Counted from the stretch's first letter, positions 51,367 through 60,934 are shown. The stretch: DNA of 64,000 bases from Colwellia sp. 1_MG-2023 (GCF_030546755.1 NZ_JAUOPE010000001.1:62001-126000); one strand, 5' to 3'. Made by a program: numbers and translations. The notes: generated by a model from the letters alone, not told the origin.

Positions 51367-51714
51367 ATGTTGTTTCGAGTTTTAGCTTTAAGTTTAGTTT
51401 TATCAATTTCTGCTTGTTCAAGTTGGGTCTTTCGGATTGATATTCCACAAGGTAACTATTTAGAGCAAAAAGATGTCGACAAACTTCAAGTGGGTATGAC
51501 GAAAGAACAGGTCAAATTTGTGCTCGGTAGCCCAGTAGTATTAGATTCATTTAACCAAGATACTTGGCATTATGTTTATCGTTTTAAATCAGGTAGAAGT
51601 GAAAACTTAAATGCGAAAAAACAATTTACGGTAAAATTTGAAGATAATAAATTAGTATCTGCCGAAGGTGATTTTGAGTTGCCTGAGAGTTATCACACAC
51701 CTATGGTGAATTAA
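51367..51714 (+). CDS. bamE: Outer membrane assembly lipoprotein BamE
   Basis: Small lipoprotein (115 aa) of the BAM complex that inserts outer membrane proteins. Lipobox ISACS near residue 17, then VDKLQVGMTKEQVKFVLGSP and DTWHYVYRFKSG, the SmpA/OmlA signature. Convergent with ratB, standard neighbourhood. Confidence 0.95.
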   Translation: MLFRVLALSLVLSISACSSWVFRIDIPQGNYLEQKDVDKLQVGMTKEQVKFVLGSPVVLDSFNQDTWHYVYRFKSGRSENLNAKKQFTVKFEDNKLVSAEGDFELPESYHTPMVN

Positions 51715-51748
51715 TCACCTAATTTTAAAAACAAACTTTCCAACTTTT

Positions 51749-51769
51749 GAGGAGCTTAAATTAAGCTCC
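51749..51769. terminator. Hairpin between convergent bamE and ratB
   Basis: AGGAGCTTAA and TTAAGCTCCT arms around one base, in the 105-base gap between two convergent genes. There is no long T run on either side, so terminator strength is uncertain. Confidence 0.5.
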
Positions 51770-51819
51770 TGTAATGTCGAGATAATGTTAAAACTTAGTC
51801 GTAAGATATAGCCAAAAGC

Positions 51820-52191
51820 TTATTCAGATTTTGAACGTCTAGGATCAACACGGCCGCCGGTTACTTTATCGGCTCTACCTTCTTCTTTAGCTTTTTCCGC
51901 ACGACGTTTACGCACTTCTTTTGGATCAGCAATTAATGGGCGATAAATTTCAATTCTATCCAAATCTTTAACCGTATCCGTTAGCTTAGCGGTTCGATTC
52001 CAAATGCCTACTTTGTTAACCGTTAAATCTATATCCTTAAAACTTAGTAAAATGCCCGATGCAATAATAGCCTGTTCAACCGTAACTCCCTCTTCGACTT
52101 CTAAGGTTAATAACGCTTGCTCTGTCGGGATACCATAAACGACTTCAATCTTTATTAATGTTTGTTTTTCATCAGCTTGAGAGCTGTTCAT
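51820..52191 (-). CDS. ratB: RnfH family protein RatB
   Basis: Ubiquitin-like beta-grasp protein of the RnfH/YfjF family, always paired with RatA; function poorly defined. Core [20 protein letters not shown] and [13 protein letters not shown], then [21 protein letters not shown]. Start at 52191 (MNSSQADEK) gives 123 residues; an earlier ATG at 52218 or GTG at 52233 would overlap the ratA end. Confidence 0.9.
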   Translation of the reverse strand: MNSSQADEKQTLIKIEVVYGIPTEQALLTLEVEEGVTVEQAIIASGILLSFKDIDLTVNKVGIWNRTAKLTDTVKDLDRIEIYRPLIADPKEVRKRRAEKAKEEGRADKVTGGRVDPRRSKSE

Positions 52192-52198
52192 AGTTAAG

Positions 52199-52642
52199 CT
52201 ATCCAATTTTTGCTCCATAAACTTCTTTAGCACGTTGTGTAAACGCTTGAACCATATTATTTGCTAAGCTATTAAATACTCGTCCAAAAGCTAAATCAAA
52301 TACCTTACTCGAAAATTCATAATCTAAGTGTAAACTTATCTTACATGCTTCTTCAGATAATGCTGTTAACTGCCAACTTCCTGTTAAAGTTTTAAATGGA
52401 CCATCGATTAGCGTCATTTTGACTTCACTGTTTGATATTAGCGTATTTTTAGTGGTAAACCACTTTTTCAATCCGCCTTTGGCCACCAGTAAACCGGCAA
52501 CCATTTCATGCTGATCCTCAGAGATAATTTTACTATCCCCACAATCAGGAATAAATTGAGGATAAGCAGCAATATCGTTTATTAATTGATACATTTGTTC
52601 AACACTAAACATCACTAACGCATTACGACTAATTGACGCCAT
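52199..52642 (-). CDS. ratA: RatA family ribosome association/START-like protein
   Basis: Polyketide cyclase/START-like protein (147 aa). In E. coli RatA was described as blocking 70S association; a coenzyme Q-binding role is known for relatives (Coq10). Visible [25 protein letters not shown] and [13 protein letters not shown]. Divergent from smpB. Confidence 0.93.
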   Translation of the reverse strand: MASISRNALVMFSVEQMYQLINDIAAYPQFIPDCGDSKIISEDQHEMVAGLLVAKGGLKKWFTTKNTLISNSEVKMTLIDGPFKTLTGSWQLTALSEEACKISLHLDYEFSSKVFDLAFGRVFNSLANNMVQAFTQRAKEVYGAKIG

Positions 52643-52784
52643 TTAACCCCCTAAAAATAAAGCGCCATCATAACAAAGCTTATCAAAAAAGGCATTAACC
52701 TAAATCAAGTTAGGAAAAATCAAAAATAGTCATTTAATTAGCGATAATTCTCCGTATAATGTCGCCGTTAACGATGGAAAGATA

Positions 52785-53273
52785 ATGGCAAAAAAGAAAT
52801 TAAATAAATCAAATAGCAATACTATTGCACTCAATAAAAAAGCGCGTCATAACTACACTCTCACTGATAAGTTTGAAGCGGGGTTAAGTCTGCAAGGTTG
52901 GGAAATAAAAAGCATTCGTAGCGGAAAAGTAAATATTTCCGATTGTTACGTACATATAAAAAATCGTGAAGCTTATTTGCTTGGCGCTGAAATCATGCCC
53001 TTAAACGCCGCATCAAGTCATGTAGTTTGCGACGCTAACCGTGATCGTAAATTATTATTAAACCGCCGAGAGTTAGATAAACTTATTGGCGCAGTAGATC
53101 GTGATGGTTATTCATTAATCGCCACTGCTATGTATTGGAAGGCTTGTTGGGTCAAACTCGAGTTTTACTTAGGTAAAGGTAAAAAAGACCACGATAAACG
53201 TGCTGATATTAAAGATCGTGAATGGGCTGTCGATAAAGGCCGTTTAATGAAAAATAAAAATTTAGATCGTTAA
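52785..53273 (+). CDS. smpB: SsrA-binding protein SmpB
   Basis: Binds tmRNA and brings it to stalled ribosomes for trans-translation. 162 residues: [41 protein letters not shown]-terminal basic tail [17 protein letters not shown]. The tmRNA gene lies 1.3 kb downstream on the other strand. Confidence 0.97.
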   Translation: MAKKKLNKSNSNTIALNKKARHNYTLTDKFEAGLSLQGWEIKSIRSGKVNISDCYVHIKNREAYLLGAEIMPLNAASSHVVCDANRDRKLLLNRRELDKLIGAVDRDGYSLIATAMYWKACWVKLEFYLGKGKKDHDKRADIKDREWAVDKGRLMKNKNLDR

Positions 53274-53303
53274 CACGTCTATCTAAACAATTCTGCCAAT
53301 CCC

Positions 53304-53356
53304 TTGGACAATTTTTCGGTTAACTAAAGCCTATATAACCCATATAAATTGTCCAA
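53304..53356. repeat. Inverted repeat TTGGACAATTT upstream of hydrolase gene
   Basis: TTGGACAATTT (53304-53314) and its perfect complement AAATTGTCCAA (53346-53356), 31 bases apart, in the 271-base gap between smpB and the hydrolase gene. The same 10-base word occurs at 43275-43284. It may be an operator; a single partial copy (AATTGGACA) follows near 53431. Confidence 0.4.
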
Positions 53357-53544
53357 TCTTAACTACCTCTCGCTTTCATTAGTATCATAATTATTTGTTT
53401 AACTAAATATTCTAACATTTTTTTGTAATCTATAAATTGGACACATAGTCAATTTTCTTGCTGGCTCAAGGTTAAAAATGGTGCTATTTTTAAACCTTAA
53501 AAATACCTATGTCATCAATTTAACAAAGACTAAAGGCCACAAAT

Positions 53545-54432
53545 ATGAAAGAACAATCGACTCAAATTCCACAAGAAGCATTTGATTGGTATGACGACTA
53601 TGCACATGGTGGTATGGAACGACGCGACTTTATGAAAAAGTTAGGCACTTTAGTTGCTTTAGGTTACTCAATGACCACACTAACCTCTGCCCTTTTGCCT
53701 AATTACGCTTTAGCTGAGCAAGTCTCTTTTAATGATGATGATATTGTTGCCAGTTATCAGGAGTTTGATTCACCTCAAGGGCACGGCAAAGGTCGAGGGT
53801 ATTTAGTTAAACCAACAACTAAAAAGAATACTTACCCTGTGGTATTAGTAATTCATGAAAATAGAGGCTTAAACCCCTATGTTAAAGATGTTGCCAGACG
53901 ACTAGCTAAACAAGGTTTTATCGCTTTCGCTCCCGATGCGTTATTCCCCGTTGGTGGATATCCAGGTAACGATGATGAAGGCAGAGCAATGCAACGCGAA
54001 TTAGATCGAGCTAAGATTCAACATGACTTTGTAGCAGCTGCCAACTTTTTAAAAGCGCAGCCATACAGTAATGGAAAATTAGGTGCTGTCGGATTTTGCT
54101 TTGGTGGCTACATGGTAAATTATTTAGCTGCTATCGATAGCAAATTGTTAACTGCAGGCGTGCCTTTTTATGGAACCCCTGCTACGAAAGAACTACGAAA
54201 AAATATCAAAGCATCAATGATGATCCAACTTGGTGAACTAGATGAAAGAGTGAATAAATCGTGGCCTGAATACGAGCAAGATCTGAAAAAGCAATCTGTT
54301 GACTATCAAATGTATATGTATAAAAACGCAAAGCATGGTTTTCATAATGATTCAACGGCCAGATTCGATAAAGAAAACGCCGAACTTGCTTGGCAACGCA
54401 CGATTGATTTCTTCAAAAGTAAATTAGCCTAA
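53545..54432 (+). CDS. Dienelactone hydrolase family protein, Tat-exported
   Basis: Alpha/beta hydrolase (295 aa). An N-terminal twin-arginine signal (ERRDFMKKLG, then a hydrophobic segment to about residue 57) predicts folded export to the periplasm. Catalytic triad: Cys in GFCFGGYM near 185, Asp in LGELDERV near 233, His in KHGFHND near 268, plus VIHENRGL. This is the Cys-type dienelactone hydrolase pattern. The physiological substrate is unknown; similar proteins occur widely in marine bacteria. Confidence 0.9.
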   Translation: MKEQSTQIPQEAFDWYDDYAHGGMERRDFMKKLGTLVALGYSMTTLTSALLPNYALAEQVSFNDDDIVASYQEFDSPQGHGKGRGYLVKPTTKKNTYPVVLVIHENRGLNPYVKDVARRLAKQGFIAFAPDALFPVGGYPGNDDEGRAMQRELDRAKIQHDFVAAANFLKAQPYSNGKLGAVGFCFGGYMVNYLAAIDSKLLTAGVPFYGTPATKELRKNIKASMMIQLGELDERVNKSWPEYEQDLKKQSVDYQMYMYKNAKHGFHNDSTARFDKENAELAWQRTIDFFKSKLA

Positions 54433-54588
54433 CGTTAATTTTTGACTAACAACAACTCATCAGTAAGAATAATCATGGGTATAAGTTACTCAGTTACTAG
54501 TCAGCTAGATATGAGAGTATTGTTTTAGATTTCTCTTTTACTATCAGTATAGCGATAGATAACAGATATTTTAGAAAGGTACTCTAAG

Positions 54589-55003
54589 TTGCATTTGGAC
54601 CTGGGGGGAATCGAACCCCCGTCCAGAAAGCCTAGACCTTCGGTACTACATGCTTAGTCGATTATTTATTTAACCAATTAGACGCCAACCGACAGGCTTC
54701 GTCATGGTGAGCTTAATACTATTTCGCGGTTCAGCCTTAAGCGTGCTTCCCTCGCTATCCTATTTGGGGTGACCATCAATCCTCTAAACAACAGGACAAT
54801 TTATGAGGTGATGGCTAGCCTTAAGCGGCTAGTGCGAACGTTTCGTCGTTTGCAATTATAGTTTTGCGGCTTTTTACCAGGCCAACCGCCCCTGGGCATG
54901 CACCTCAAGCTTCGTGAATCCTGTCGAATCCTAGATCAAGCCCGTTGCAACGGAGCACATGTCATATATAGTTATATACATGTCAGTGCAGGTCCAAATG
55001 CAA
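54589..55003. repeat. Inverted repeat enclosing ssrA
   Basis: TTGCATTTGGACCTG (54589-54603) and CAGGTCCAAATGCAA (54989-55003) are perfect complements over 15 bases, extending imperfectly to about 20. The left arm includes the acceptor 3' strand of the tmRNA; the right arm is in the 5' leader of the precursor, 46 bases before the mature 5' end. Between them the leader holds an AT-rich hairpin. Confidence 0.85.
54596..54943 (-). ncRNA. ssrA: Transfer-messenger RNA (SsrA)
   Basis: Rescues stalled ribosomes together with SmpB. 5' end GGGCTTGATCTAGGATTCGAC and 3' end with T arm GGGGG-TTCGATT-CCCCC. The acceptor stem GGGCTTG/CAGGTCC keeps the G3-U70 wobble for alanyl-tRNA synthetase. Tag reading frame: GCA AAC GAC GAA ACG TTC GCA CTA GCC GCT TAA, encoding ANDETFALAA. 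The 3' CCA is not encoded (the sequence continues AAATG), unlike E. coli ssrA. Normal, non-permuted order. Confidence 0.97.
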
Positions 55004-55093
55004 CCTAGATGTGCAACCATTCTATCACAGTAAATTGAGCCGACAACGGTTATTTAATCTATTTAACGCTATTCGGCTAATTTACGAACAATG

Positions 55094-56491
55094 TTAACCA
55101 TCGTAATTTGAATGGCTATTTTCTATTTTATAAAACGTTGCTTGAACATAGTCTTTAGGATCACCCGAATTGTTTTGATTATATACCCCTGCTTTAAAAT
55201 ACATATATTGACCGCCTGCGTCATACCCACTATTGCTCATATCAATCACTTCAGTAATATCTGCTTGACCATCTCTCGTTAACGTGAATGTTAATAAGTT
55301 GCCAGCAACTGAAATTTGATAGCCAAACCGTTCATTTAATTCAATACCATTTTCAGGGTTCTCTGCACTTTTTGATCGCGTACCAATTAATTCAAAATAC
55401 GTATCATCGCCATCTTTTATTTCATGAGCTAAATAAATAGCGCCCTTTGAATTATTAGGTAATTTACGATAATAAACACGAATGGGCTCATCGTCATTTG
55501 CATGAATTTGACCTATGATCACTCGTCCTACTTGTGAGCTATCCCCTGTCTCTGTAACATAATTTACTGACAATTCAGCAGTAAGCGTACCATCAACCCC
55601 ACCTGCCTTTGATTGATCGCTTGCTGGTGCACTAGAGAATACCCAATTATTTTTATTTACCCCTTGCGTGCTGATACTCGTGTTGCCACGCCTTAACATT
55701 TCCCTTAACTCTGTACGAGTATATTTGGTATTAGTCGAGGTTTTAGCGCCTTCGATAGGTGATCGAAATACCATGCCGCCCTCTTTATCTAAAAAGAAAA
55801 ATTCAGCATTAAAATAATCATCGTTGAGCGTAGATTCATAGATACTTTTAGCTTTTGAATTGCTGCTTTCATCCACAGGAATACTTAAATACCAATCGTT
55901 TAGTTCTATCGACGAAGTTATATCTTCTCGACAACCAAAAGCTTCAACTTCAACGATATGATTACCATCATTTTTATCACTTCCATTGGCAATAATTTTG
56001 ATATATTTGGCCGAGCTTTCAGTTAACTCCACATACTCACTACGGGTGGTTGATGGGTTACTTATTGCCGATGTTAAAACCGCTTGCCAGTCTTCTTTAT
56101 CTTGCGAAGTTGCTATGTCAAAACTATAGCTTCGTTCATCGGTATTCAACCAATTAATTGAAATTCCTTTGACTAATGATGTTTCATCGAGTGTTAAAAT
56201 TAAATCATGCTGATTATTGTTGGTTGACCAACGATTTGTTTCAATAAATGAGCCATCAATCGCTTTACTTGCTTCAAAACCTTGCATTTGTGATTGTACT
56301 GATGCTTGTGTTAATTCAAGTTTATTTAAACTTGAGCAACTAATATTCTCTATTATTACTTCTGGTGTTTCAGGCGTACTTGGTTGCTCTTGAATAGGGG
56401 GTTGAACCTCCTTTTCTGATGAAGATGATGAACCACAGCCTTGTAGTAAAAATACTATACTGAATAAGGTAAAATAGTGTCGTAAAAGCAC
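55094..56491 (-). CDS. PL7 alginate lyase lipoprotein with CBM32-like domain
   Basis: Cleaves alginate by beta-elimination, probably on the outer membrane surface. Lipobox LLQGC near residue 19 followed by a Ser-rich linker. Residues about 50-190: F5/8 type C (CBM32-like) domain (SKAIDGSFIETNRWSTN). Residues about 195-460: PL7 lyase with YTRTELREML (Arg and Glu of the active cleft), GQIHANDDEP (catalytic QIH) and YFKAGVYNQNN (catalytic Tyr). Followed by a second PL7 lyase 187 bases upstream; together an alginate locus. Confidence 0.93.
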   Translation of the reverse strand: MLLRHYFTLFSIVFLLQGCGSSSSSEKEVQPPIQEQPSTPETPEVIIENISCSSLNKLELTQASVQSQMQGFEASKAIDGSFIETNRWSTNNNQHDLILTLDETSLVKGISINWLNTDERSYSFDIATSQDKEDWQAVLTSAISNPSTTRSEYVELTESSAKYIKIIANGSDKNDGNHIVEVEAFGCREDITSSIELNDWYLSIPVDESSNSKAKSIYESTLNDDYFNAEFFFLDKEGGMVFRSPIEGAKTSTNTKYTRTELREMLRRGNTSISTQGVNKNNWVFSSAPASDQSKAGGVDGTLTAELSVNYVTETGDSSQVGRVIIGQIHANDDEPIRVYYRKLPNNSKGAIYLAHEIKDGDDTYFELIGTRSKSAENPENGIELNERFGYQISVAGNLLTFTLTRDGQADITEVIDMSNSGYDAGGQYMYFKAGVYNQNNSGDPKDYVQATFYKIENSHSNYDG

Positions 56492-56678
56492 TTAAGCCTC
56501 CAACATTGTAAAAACAATGTATGTTTAAAGTTGCTGAATATAAAACCTTTATTCGCTATTAAAAATCCTAATAATTAAAAGGAAGTATTAGCGAGGTTCT
56601 GATTACTCTTGATTTGTACTGCTGAATTACTCATCCAGCAATATGTGTTTTTTTTAGAAAAGTTCTAGAGTATAAAAC

Positions 56679-57623
56679 TTATCGTTTTTTGTGATTGTTT
56701 TCTAATTGATAAAAGGTAGCCTGTACATAATCAGTTTTATCGCCGGTATTATTTTGATTGTAAACACCTGCTTTAAAATACATATACTGATCACTCTTGT
56801 TATAGCCACTTTCACTCATATCAACTTCTTGTACTACATCGGCTTTTCCTGGACGCATTATAGTAACGGTTAATAAATCACCCTCAACATGAATTCGATA
56901 ACTAAACACTTCGTTAAGAAGCACGCCATCAGGATCATCTTTAGCGTTACTCGCACGTGAACCAATTAAGTCATACCATTGTTCATCACCCGTTAAAGGT
57001 TCATGAGCTATATAAATGGCACCATATTTATTTTCAGGCAGTTTGCGATAATATAATCTGACAGGTTCGTCATCTTTCGCATGAATTTGACCTATGATGA
57101 CACGACCGACTTGTTTCTCATCTCCCGTTGTTGTGACGTGATTAACCGCAAGCGTCGCATCTAATGTGCCATCAACACCGCCAGACTTTTTCCTAACGGA
57201 TCTTTTGACCGTGCTAAATACCCAATTATTTTTGGTAATACCTTTCGTTTTAACTCTAAGATTACCGGCTCTGAGCATTTCTCGTAATTCAGTTCGAGTA
57301 TATTTAGTGTTTTTCGAGGTTTTTGGTCCATCAATGGGCGCAGTAAAAACCATTCCGCCATCTGTAGCGGTATAAAATATTGGTGAAATGGTTAATCCTT
57401 TTGATAAATAATTTTCTGGAATATTATCAGCGATACCATCTTTATTTGTATCAACAGGTAAACTAATACTCCAATCAGATAAATCAAAGTTTTTAGCAGG
57501 TGTTAACGTAGGATCAAGTTTGATCACTTCGTTACGGGTATTTCTAATTTCCTCAGCTTGAATCTGTCCGACAACTGAAATAATTAGCGCTAAGCTCATT
57601 AATTTTTTAACTGAAAACAACAT
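56679..57623 (-). CDS. Secreted PL7 alginate lyase (314 aa)
   Basis: Single-domain PL7 lyase with Sec signal peptide (VKKLMSLALIISVVGQIQAEE). Same cleft motifs as its neighbour: YTRTELREML, GQIHAKDDEP, YFKAGVYNQNN. The two catalytic domains align along their whole length and arose by duplication, now well diverged. Probably periplasmic or secreted, working on oligomers released by the lipoprotein lyase. Confidence 0.94.
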   Translation of the reverse strand: MLFSVKKLMSLALIISVVGQIQAEEIRNTRNEVIKLDPTLTPAKNFDLSDWSISLPVDTNKDGIADNIPENYLSKGLTISPIFYTATDGGMVFTAPIDGPKTSKNTKYTRTELREMLRAGNLRVKTKGITKNNWVFSTVKRSVRKKSGGVDGTLDATLAVNHVTTTGDEKQVGRVIIGQIHAKDDEPVRLYYRKLPENKYGAIYIAHEPLTGDEQWYDLIGSRASNAKDDPDGVLLNEVFSYRIHVEGDLLTVTIMRPGKADVVQEVDMSESGYNKSDQYMYFKAGVYNQNNTGDKTDYVQATFYQLENNHKKR

Positions 57624-57654
57624 TATTTTTTACCTTTGATATATTCAAAATAAA

Positions 57655-57680
57655 AAATAGCGCTACTAATAGCGCTATTT
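57655..57680 (-). terminator. Terminator after the repeat lipoprotein gene
   Basis: AAATAGCGCT and AGCGCTATTT arms, 6-base loop, T-rich follow-up on the minus strand. Located 67 bases after the stop of the 643-residue gene. Confidence 0.8.
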
Positions 57681-57747
57681 TAATAAGTTGAGTTAGCCCG
57701 ATTGTAATACCAAATTAACTCAACTTAATTTTTCAATAGCTGCCTAA

Positions 57748-59679
57748 TTATAGTCTGTCGGCAACAACCGCTTCAGCAGTACTTGAGTTATACGGTGAAG
57801 CTGAATTATCCGTATCTAAAGAGTCACCTACTGTGTAACCTTCAAAGTCATCTGAGAATACTTCAGTTGTACCTTCCATATCAGAATAGAGTTTAAAGTC
57901 ATCAACTAAGAATGCTGCATCAGTTACACCACCATTGTCTCCAATTTTAAAGATCACCGTTGAAACGCCATCAGTCGTTAAATCAGGACCTTCTTGTGTA
58001 GCTGAAAGAAATGGACCATACATCACACCATCAATAGATAAAGTTAATGTTGTTACTTCAGTTGTACTTGAAGAATCCCATGTCATTTCAACATCATGCC
58101 ACTCACCTAAAGTGTAAGTAACTTCGCTTAAAATACCTTCAGCGTTATTACGAATTTCAAACACACCATTTTGAATTCTTAAATCAATCACAGCATTATT
58201 TGTACTAGTTGAGCTACCGTATAATCCTATGTAAGCATCTTTACCGTCATCCATTGTTTTGTTAAATGAAACAGTCAGTTTACCTTGCTCTAATGTTGAA
58301 TCTTTGTAACGTAATTCACCGGCATCATCTGTCATAGTATCTGTGATAGAAGCAAGTTTGAAGTTTGGCTCAGCTGGTTCTTCAGGCTCTTCTTCAACTA
58401 AACGCTCAGCTTCAGCGACAACAGCTTCTGCAGTGCTAGAGTTATATGGTGATGCTGAATTATCAGTATCAAGTGAATCACCTACAGCATAACCTTCAAA
58501 ATCATCAGAGAATACTTCAGTAGTTCCCGCCATATCAGAATAAAGCTTAAAGTCATCAACTAAGAATGATGCGTCAGTTACACCACCATTATCACCTAAT
58601 TTAAAGATGACTGTTGATACACCATCTGTAGTTAGATCTGGACCTTCCTTCGTTGCTGAAAGAAATGGACCATACATCACACCATCAATAGATAAAGTTA
58701 ATGTTGTTACTTCAGTTGTACTTGAAGAATCCCATGTCATTTCTACGTCATGCCATTCACCTAAGGTGTAAGTCACTTCACTTAAAATAGCATCTTCATT
58801 ATTACGTATCTGAAATACACCATTTTGAATTCTTAAATCAATCACCGCATTATTTGTACTAGTTGAGCTACCGTATAATCCTATGTAAGCATCTTTACCG
58901 TCATCCATTGTTTTGTTAAATGAAACAGTCAGTTTACCTTGCTCTAATGTTGAATCTTTGTAACGTAATTCACCGGCATCATCTGTCATGCTATCAGTAA
59001 TTGATGCTACTTTAGTGATCTCTACTGCAGGTGGAACAATCACTTCATCAGTAACAGGGCCAACGCCTTCAGACGTTGCCATTTCATCAAACCCGTCATT
59101 ATCAGTATAAACTACTGAAACTGTGATAATCGAACCTAGCTCAGCCGCAGTTAAGGTATAAGTTGAAGCATTTGAATCAGCAATATCTGAACCATCAACC
59201 ATCCAAGTGTAAGCGATTGGCGTTGCACCTGAACCATTTGGATCGGTAACCGTTGCTGTAAGCACGCCATCAACAACTGCATCACCAGAAATAGCAACAG
59301 TACCTTCAGTGTTCACAGCTGGAAACTCTACCGTGCTTGAAGGGTTAGATTTAGCAATTTCATCATAGCCATCGTCATCTGTATATGAAGCAGAAACCGT
59401 GATTTTCGTAGCAGCATCTGCATCTACAAGCGTATATGAGCTTGAAGTTGCACCCGAAATTACCACATCGTTAGCCATCCAAGAATAAGTTACCGCAGCA
59501 GCGTCATAACCATTAGTGTCAACCAAATTTGCTGACAATGCTGAACCCACTATCGTGTCACCAGAAATACTTATTGAGCCAATTGAGTTACCTTCTTTAT
59601 TGCCTTCAAAGTCATTATCACATGCACTTAATGCCAAAAGAATTGGCAAACTCATTAATAATTTCGTTTTCACAATCAT
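57748..59679 (-). CDS. Ig-repeat lipoprotein with duplicated LamG-like domain (643 aa)
   Basis: Surface lipoprotein (lipobox LSAC near residue 20) probably involved in polysaccharide binding. Residues about 30-120 and 125-210 are two Ig-like (PKD/cadherin-type) repeats with YSWMANDVVISGATSSSYTL and YTWMVDGSDIADSNASTYTL. Then two copies of a concanavalin-like sandwich domain of about 200 residues (from ASITDSMTDDAG and ASITDTMTDDAG) that are nearly identical. No catalytic motif is seen. Position beside two PL7 lyases suggests alginate binding; this is inference. Confidence 0.82.
   Translation of the reverse strand: MIVKTKLLMSLPILLALSACDNDFEGNKEGNSIGSISISGDTIVGSALSANLVDTNGYDAAAVTYSWMANDVVISGATSSSYTLVDADAATKITVSASYTDDDGYDEIAKSNPSSTVEFPAVNTEGTVAISGDAVVDGVLTATVTDPNGSGATPIAYTWMVDGSDIADSNASTYTLTAAELGSIITVSVVYTDNDGFDEMATSEGVGPVTDEVIVPPAVEITKVASITDSMTDDAGELRYKDSTLEQGKLTVSFNKTMDDGKDAYIGLYGSSTSTNNAVIDLRIQNGVFQIRNNEDAILSEVTYTLGEWHDVEMTWDSSSTTEVTTLTLSIDGVMYGPFLSATKEGPDLTTDGVSTVIFKLGDNGGVTDASFLVDDFKLYSDMAGTTEVFSDDFEGYAVGDSLDTDNSASPYNSSTAEAVVAEAERLVEEEPEEPAEPNFKLASITDTMTDDAGELRYKDSTLEQGKLTVSFNKTMDDGKDAYIGLYGSSTSTNNAVIDLRIQNGVFEIRNNAEGILSEVTYTLGEWHDVEMTWDSSSTTEVTTLTLSIDGVMYGPFLSATQEGPDLTTDGVSTVIFKIGDNGGVTDAAFLVDDFKLYSDMEGTTEVFSDDFEGYTVGDSLDTDNSASPYNSSTAEAVVADRL
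57758..59010. repeat. Tandem 654-base duplication inside the lipoprotein gene
   Basis: Segments 57758-58356 and 58412-59010 repeat with a constant offset of 654 bases. About 140 bases are fully identical (58193-58335 with 58847-58989), and another stretch of about 85 bases around 58006-58090. Differences elsewhere are mostly third-position changes. A recent duplication or gene conversion explains this. Confidence 0.9.
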
Positions 59680-59904
59680 TATTCCCCTAATAAATTATTG
59701 TATGAACCATTTAAGTACTAAAAAAGAAAACTAATTTTGTTATTTATATTTCTTCAGTACTAAATACTATATACGATACTCTCAACAGCTTACCAATTTG
59801 TCAACCAAAGTTTTAAAAATAACTGGATAAAAATAAGTAATCGGTAAACCAAAACGGTTAACAATGGCAACTTACTATTATTATTTCGCAAGTTATATTT
59901 ATAG

Positions 59905-60172
59905 TAGGGCGTGTTGATCTTTCGCGATGATTTTTGCAACTGTTTGTTTGGTATTTATACAAAGCATTGCGAATGTTATGTGGTTATTCCACCTCAATGA
60001 GCAAAAATGCAGTAGAAATGACAAACAAACGTTGCCCGAAGGGTTCAATTAAAAGCCATTTTTTATTCGTTGCTCGCTATTTACATGGAACAACCATGCT
60101 ACTTAACTCACGCCTTGAATAAATGACTTTTATTTTGAACAAAATTTAACCTCGAAAGGTCAACACGCCCTA
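59905..60172. mobile_element. Miniature inverted-repeat element (MITE), 268 bases
   Basis: Terminal inverted repeats GGGCGTGTTGATCTTTCG (59907-59924) and CGAAAGGTCAACACGCCC (60153-60170) match at 17 of 18 positions and are flanked by TA on both sides. The interior has no transposase; a 62-codon frame at 59934-60122 is probably a remnant or chance. The TA flank suggests an IS630/Tc1-type target, which needs comparison with other copies. Confidence 0.8.
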
Positions 60173-60460
60173 ATAAAGAGAATTGAATTGATAAAGTTAG
60201 CTAAGTTAAATTTTATTTAGCTTATTATCTCAAACAAGAGTTATATGCTTTCTTTGTACTTTATTTAGCTAGAAAATCGTGGTTATAGGTATGTAAAGCA
60301 ATACCTTAATTGTTTTTTATCATGATCAAAGGGGGAAGTTAAGAAGAAAAATATTTGGTAAGCTCACACTTAGTTTACTATTAGCCAAAACAACAAACTT
60401 ACCAATACCCTTAATATTGGTAACCACTAGAAATGTTTTTTTAACGACATATTAAAGGAT
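60173..60460. other. Intergenic stretch without visible gene
   Basis: AT-rich bases between the MITE and the terminator of the DUF3010 gene. No ORF, RNA or repeat that I can support. Confidence 0.6.
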
Positions 60461-60494
60461 GATAAAAACACTTCGCATGAGAAATGTTTTTATC
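60461..60494 (-). terminator. Terminator after DUF3010 gene
   Basis: GATAAAAACATTTC and GAAGTGTTTTTATC form a 14-pair stem with one G-U and a 6-base loop, 14 bases after the stop. T runs lie in the stem itself. Confidence 0.8.
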
Positions 60495-60508
60495 ATTAAG
60501 ACTGGAGT

Positions 60509-60934
60509 TTACTGGTTTTCCAAGTATGAAAAAACCGTTTGAAAGGCTGTCTCTTGAAGATTTTTTAATCCTGTATCTCTAAAATCAATATTCACTTGTG
60601 ACTTTGCTAAGGTATTTTTGACATAACTTGCCGACAATATTTCAACCGGTAAATTATTGATTAATTGAATAGCAGCTTCTAATTTAAAACCAACTGGGCC
60701 ACCAGAAAACTTGCCTTTTAAAGCTCTACCTTTGATAACAACTTTATCAATTTTGTAATCTTCAATTAATTTTGCAAAAGCAAATTGAAAATCTCGTAAA
60801 TGATCAGCGTCACCAGCATCTTTTATTGATATTTTAGGCACTCTAATGTGTGGAATATCATATAAACCATTAGCTTTTGACATCACACAAATAATGGCAT
60901 CACTACCCTTTAACTCTACACCACAAACTTTCAT
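60509..60934 (-). CDS. DUF3010 family protein
   Basis: Conserved gammaproteobacterial protein of unknown function (141 aa). Begins MKVCGVELKGSDAIICV; contains VVIKGRALKGKFSGGPVGFK. The start at 60934 has a GAGG site; the open frame begins four codons earlier with GTG. The fold looks RNase H-like (VCGVELKGSDA start, acidic residues), which is an inference only. Confidence 0.85.
   Translation of the reverse strand: MKVCGVELKGSDAIICVMSKANGLYDIPHIRVPKISIKDAGDADHLRDFQFAFAKLIEDYKIDKVVIKGRALKGKFSGGPVGFKLEAAIQLINNLPVEILSASYVKNTLAKSQVNIDFRDTGLKNLQETAFQTVFSYLENQ

Noticed and set aside
59934-60122. 62-codon frame inside the MITE
   Set aside because: No homology to a transposase that I recognise and it lies wholly between terminal repeats of a short non-autonomous element.
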